Shown here: positions 59,327 to 64,000 of the stretch, piece after piece
How positions within the stretch are numbered: position 1 is the first letter of the stretch
Layout of the letters: every line of letters starts with the position of its first letter
Source of the DNA: Lojkania enalia
Lineage: Eukaryota > Ascomycota > Dothideomycetes > Pleosporales
Length of the DNA: 64,000 bases
Reading direction: 5' to 3'
NCBI GenBank assembly: GCA_010094045.1
Contig: ML986661.1
Span: forward strand, 138,697-202,696
Translations under genes and position numbers: made by a program
Notes under the pieces: model-generated
The model's database searches: none
The model's input: only the letters and a program-made list of their open reading frames with translations
What the model was told of the DNA's origin: nothing

Positions 59327-60255
59327 GTCGAATTTAGGAGCAGGACTGAGCAAAAGGGGCTCTACAAACAACTGAATCGTCTGCAAATATACATAAGGAG
59401 GAGAGAAGCTGTCGAGGGACGGGGCCCAAAGATGTATATAAGCCTTGTACTACGTTATATCCAAGAGACTGCGCCCTAATGTCAAGGTTAAATTCACCAA
59501 GATTTTCCAGTGAGATATTGGCACTTTATCTCGCCGAAAACTTGAAAATTCAGGCCTACATCTGTAAGGGCTAAAGTTACCGCAAAGGCAAGCGATTGGA
59601 CATCAAGACGCGGAGAGTGCACTCTCGGTGCGGGGTGAAAGTATGGCTTGCGAAATCGCATCAAGCACAGGAAAATAGGCCCGCTGTCGTAGCTAAATCT
59701 ACCAATATAAGCTATGATGAATGTAATATGCAGTAGAGACCAACGCAGAACATCTGGAAGTCTACTGAGCACCTAATAATGCAAGCCACCTATAAATCAG
59801 GTAAAGCATAATGTATTACTCAATAGTTGGACAAGGGGCATTAACCGATATCTAATAGCTAAACGTTTTTCAAATGATTGGACTTTTTCCTTTTGAAATA
59901 GTCTAGGTCATCTGATGTTATAGATACACTTGATTCTCGCTTTGATTTGATAAGCTCACAACGCAAGGTATGCTCATTCGATTTTTACCGGCTGTCTATT
60001 TTAAAGGAAATTATGTCGAATCAAACTTAATGAAACTAGAACCTCGGCGAGGAGTATGTCAATTGGCCTGAGGGGTAAGGGAGGGTTCATACGAGGGTGA
60101 CACGAAGTATGACGCTTGTGCTGCCTAATCGCGCAACTCAACCCGCTGTTAGAAGTGATTTGAAGAAGAAGATATAACTAGTAAACCCAATATTAGTTTC
60201 TTGTAGACAGTATCCATGGGAAATGTACATAAGTTTGCTGTTTTGACAGATAAAT

Positions 60256-60427
60256 TGTAAGCTAAGGTCACGTGCCTAATCGGCTATGGAGCCTTTGACA
60301 AAGCAGTCTCATGCACTATATTCCCCCACTGTACCTTGACCGAGAGGTTACGGACAACCATCAGCATAACCATCAATACATCGATCAATACAATCCCCGT
60401 AAGGTCTCCACCCATTCTTGCTTACAT
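60256..60427. repeat. Inverted repeat, right arm (pairs with 57155-57327)
   Basis: About 172 bp, reverse complementary to the left arm with scattered differences; the arms are about 2.9 kb apart. The spacer 59327-60255 and the flank 60428-60890 contain no gene I can support. Confidence 0.75.
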
Positions 60428-60890
60428 AAATTAGGACTAGGGCCATAAAATCCAAACACTTGCATATGATCATAATGCTAAGCTACTTGCTTCCACTACC
60501 ATAAAACAGTATGCGAGTATTTCTAAGATTAAATCCTCCTAGAATTTTTCCTTGCTGATTGCTTAGGATCTCCTCCCACTTGCTTATTAGTTATTGGTAG
60601 CCGATTAAGTTCTTTTATAGTAATCCGGCATTTACTCGTCCGGTCAGGACTCTAAATCCGGGCCAGAACATCGTTAATTCACCTTCCACATTTATTATAC
60701 TTCATCAAGATGCCCTGAATTGGTTATGGATTGGTTGAAAGAGGGTTTGAAATTTGTATTCTAGGTAACCAATGCATCGTAAAAAAATACCCTTGACGCC
60801 TCCCTAACGCCTCCCTAATGCCGGAAAAAGAAGTAATAATGAAACAAACATGAATGTAATCTTTATGTCGTCTGAATTGTTCTGCGCCTC

Positions 60891-62482
60891 TCAACAGTCA
60901 ATCTTAATCGTTCCGATGATATTGTCTAAAACGATGTTTAGTAAATGAGCTCGATAATAACCAGAATATGCAAGCAAACTTACCGGATCCGTCATGGAGG
61001 TAGCCATCAGATTTGAGGTAGACGTCTCCGTAAGAGGCTGGCCACATAAAGGCCCCTACTGCATTAGGGCAAGCGGATGTCCAATAATTGACCCAACCAT
61101 CCCAGACCGCAGTGTAACTACCATCGGCTTTCGTCTCAACATCGTGGCTCGACCAGGTAGATTGCTGCATTGTGGCAGTGGTAATCCATCCATCATGGAA
61201 CTGATTGTGCTGACGAAGGAGTTAGTTTTATACTCAATAAATTGTGGGAGCCATAGTGACTGCTTACGAAATTTGATGATTGCGTGAGAGGGTTGGCCCA
61301 GTGATGCCACTCATCGAGGTAGGACTGTGGGTATTCGGAGTCATCGAGGAATGATTCAATCAAGGCTGTCTCTGCACTATCTTCTGAGGTCGAAAGAATC
61401 TCTATGTCTTGTGGGAAGGTGCTGTTGGCGAATATATTGCCATTAGAATCGATTTCAAACGCATTTTCATTGTTAAAATTGGGCTCCTTATTCGGCTTTG
61501 TATTGACGATGGGTAGGTGCGGGTACGCCCCAAGTTGTCCAGTCATGTATATGGCAAGTGTGTAAAGGGCAAGGTTCTCGGCGCTTCTTGCAATAAATCG
61601 GCCGGGTTGAGGGCTCTTCGTTCGATCGTTCCAACGGGCGAGGGTTTTAGCCATTCTTGCTCCGTAGACAGCTACCTTTTCCTTTTTGTCATGATTTTCG
61701 TGGTCATAAAATTCTATTTCCCAGTCCTTAACATGCAAATTGGGTCCATATCTTTCGGCACTAGCAACCCAGTCGATGTGAAGAAGCTCGTGGATAAACG
61801 TCACAGCTGCTTTTAATTCAGAAATTGAATGATAGGGTATTAATGAGTCATACCTCGTGCTTCGTCATACGTATTCATGTTGTACTTTTTTTGCCAGTTG
61901 AACTCGCGTTTTCCGGCTTCAACAGCTTCATCGAGGGACGGGCTATCAAAAAACCTCTTACAGAAGGTAATGCTTCCAGTGTTGTATCCGGAGCCATCTG
62001 GGCCTCGTTGAGTTGTGTAGGCAAAATTGTTAGTACCACAAAATTTACTCAAATCATCGCATCGAACGTTGATACTGAAATCGTCATGTATGCTACCTCC
62101 ATTGACCTTTGCAACATCCCAAATAATTCCTGTATGTCCGGTTAGATCCTCTCCGACCTGTGTACATCCCTAATAAAAGACTGGTAATTGGCGGTCTTTT
62201 CACCATCTCACCTTGAATTTTCTCTTGCTCACCTTGAATGACTGATTGCATGTTCTGATTGAAGCCGGGTGGGCCTAAGAACTCCACGGCTGCAGCGCTG
62301 TTCCAGTCAATATTGGCAGCTCGGACCACGTCAAAGACCTTTTTGGCCTGCTGAAATGCTTCGTTGATTTTGTCCTTCTGATCCCCTTGGTTGGTATTGC
62401 ATCCTTCAAACCCAACGAGTTTGTTAGTAGCAGAAATGCTAGCGATGAATGTAGAGATAAAAAAGATATTCCGGAAGCCCAT
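60891..62482 (-). CDS. Secreted zinc metalloprotease (HExxH; M35-like)
   Basis: 460 aa, five exons: 62482-62204, 62157-61854, 61806-61268, 61209-60984 and 60925-60891. Introns are 46-58 bp. Signal peptide NIFFISTFIASISA. The zinc motif HELLHIDW is at about residues 200-207 (H200, E201, H204), with a likely downstream acidic ligand. VAVYGARMAKTLAR and the later ARSAENLALYTLAIYM recall the YG...NADNYA pattern of fungal deuterolysin-like (M35) proteases. The usual GTxxDxxYG is not clear, so the subfamily is open. Cysteines occur in pairs in the N-terminal part. The C-terminal domain is Trp-rich (WITTATMQQSTWSSHD, VWDGWVNYW). The ATG at 62482 was chosen because the upstream extension begins with GTG. 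62483-64000 has no gene I can support. Confidence 0.82.
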
Positions 62483-64000
62483 GTTGCTAAAATGATGCAC
62501 CTGGCCGAGCGAGTGCGATGATTATGATTTGTATATAGCTGGTGTAATTGTGATAGTATTACGGGATTTCTTTGACTTTTATACTACACTTTTGCCTTCA
62601 AAAATAACAGTTGACACTTCTCGGATCCAGGCTCAGCAACTAAGCACTCGTCGTGATGTACAGCACGGAAATAGAAATGCCCACTTGAGGATGTAGGAAA
62701 ATTGTGCACACGAGGAATTAGAAACGTGATCACTAGTTGGTCCTATAGATGGCTTGCGCCATATATTTGCTGATGATGCACGCTAGCATTAGAACTATAA
62801 ATTCAACCCAATTTACCATTCGGGAAATAATTAATTACAGTTCTGATTGTTCTTTCGCCCCCAATCACATAAGGGTGGCGCAGCATATTTGACTTCGGCC
62901 AATCAGATGCCTCAGTTATTTGCTGACATCCTCTTGATTAAGGACTTGTTTGAGATCCAGTCAGCTGGGGCAATGATGCCTTAGTGATTCTCGAGTCAGC
63001 TTCCTCCGGTAAATGAGCATAACGAAGGGTGCGATTACCAAAAATATATGGAATCTGAAACCCTGGTGTGAAACACATTTTCTCGGAATTCACGTCAACC
63101 AATTGTAGAAATCTGGGCGTAAAATCAGCATGGATAGTATCTATGCTTGAAAATCCTTCCATCATGTGGCTTTTTTATCGTGTTCTTGATGGCTAGATAT
63201 AGAAAGTGCTAATACTTAGTTAATAGGATAGACGACAATGAACCTCCCATGAGCATAAAACGTTTCATGTAGATAGGGAATCCTGAGAAAACGCCGATAT
63301 TTGAGGTATTCTATTGCATTATTATGCCCTGGAAGCCATTCCAAGCTTAGCATCGATCTTGTCCGAAAAGGACAACTGCGATATTCATGAAAACAAAAGC
63401 TGTCGTACGGGTTATGTTGGAGGGTGCCTCAGCGTTTGCCCTTGCACGTGATCGGGTTAGCGCCTTGGCATTTCCACAGATAAATAGCTTCCTCTGTAGC
63501 TTCAATCGAACCTCAAGCCCTCCGTTCAACAGGTTACCCAACTTGCCTAGAGCCCACGCAATCGTCCTTGAATCGCACGAGACAGAAAAATAGGGAGGGG
63601 GGGGTTTCGTTAACAGGGTATTCTTCTCACTTCCAAAAAACGGGGCTGCGCTCTTGCTAAACTATTAGTGATTCGGTGCGGACAAGCATCTAGGATTTGG
63701 CATGCATTATGAATTCTTGCAGCCTTACCCTTAGTAGTACTACTCAACCTTCTTCAGTCGAAAACACATGCGACGCTCATGAGCTTCCCCGCGAACTCCA
63801 GCAACGAGCTTTAGCTCGCCAACGATTACATATGCCCACGCCAACTTGAATTAAAAAACAATGATAATAAAATTAAGGCCGCTCATTTTTATTATGGTAC
63901 GCCTATATCAGAATTGTTCTTGCCTCATGTACTAATAGTCACAGCCAGCTTTCGAAATTCGCAAGGTAGCAGCTCTGGGTCCTCAGCTTTCACCTTTTCC
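62483..64000. other. Terminal intergenic stretch
   Basis: Ordinary composition, only short unsupported frames. A 75-codon minus frame (62938-63165) with FTPGFQIPYIFGNRTLRYA could be a relic, but nothing around it helps. A GGGGGGGG run lies at about 63596. Confidence 0.4.

Overview
The window looks like nuclear DNA of a filamentous ascomycete (Pezizomycotina). Its genes carry short GT-AG introns of about 46-86 bp, often with CTGAC or CTAAC branch motifs. The proteins belong to typical fungal families: Zn2Cys6 regulators, RTA1-like membrane proteins, GH3 glucosidase, V-ATPase subunit F and the Nur1 nuclear rim protein. The repeats show the signature of repeat-induced point mutation (RIP): AT-rich blocks with very few CpA and very many TpA, where CAG/CAA codons have become stops and catalytic residues have been lost.

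Layout. 1-3460: RIP-degraded pogo/Fot1 transposase plus a LINE 3' fragment. 4114-11085: an intact gene block with a secreted GH3 beta-glucosidase and two RTA1-like paralogues flanking a Zn2Cys6 regulator. 11520-14130: a decayed glycosyltransferase cut off by repeat-like DNA. 14138-20532: a cluster of three predicted secreted proteins: a kinase-domain protein that keeps its catalytic motifs, a small cysteine-rich protein, and a large cysteine-rich protein read divergently from the small one. 20590-21530: an AT-rich islet with an LTR remnant. 21802-25817: a small Gly-rich protein with an MGC N-terminus, a second Zn2Cys6 regulator and a hypothetical single-TM protein. 27390-30060: two decayed genes (a cysteine-rich membrane protein and an F-box/LRR gene). 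33325-38181: a housekeeping block (NTF2-like, NPC2-like, VMA7, NUR1). 39000-53200: a 14-kb RIP block of nested transposons. 53183-54529: an F-box/LRR gene whose stop codons suggest RIP leaked out of that block. 55719-64000: an AIG1/FAR-17a-like protein, a P450 pseudogene between long inverted repeats, and a secreted zinc metalloprotease.

The most striking items are the predicted secreted kinase and its secreted cysteine-rich neighbours, and the transposon stack in the AT block. In that stack a Ty3-type LTR element (371-bp LTRs, AAAAG target duplication) sits inside one pogo element, and a 533-bp miniature LTR element (101-bp LTRs) sits inside another. All protein calls come from reading motifs by eye; no database search was possible. 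Exon boundaries come from splice consensus and frame continuity. No tRNA, rRNA or CRISPR was recognised.
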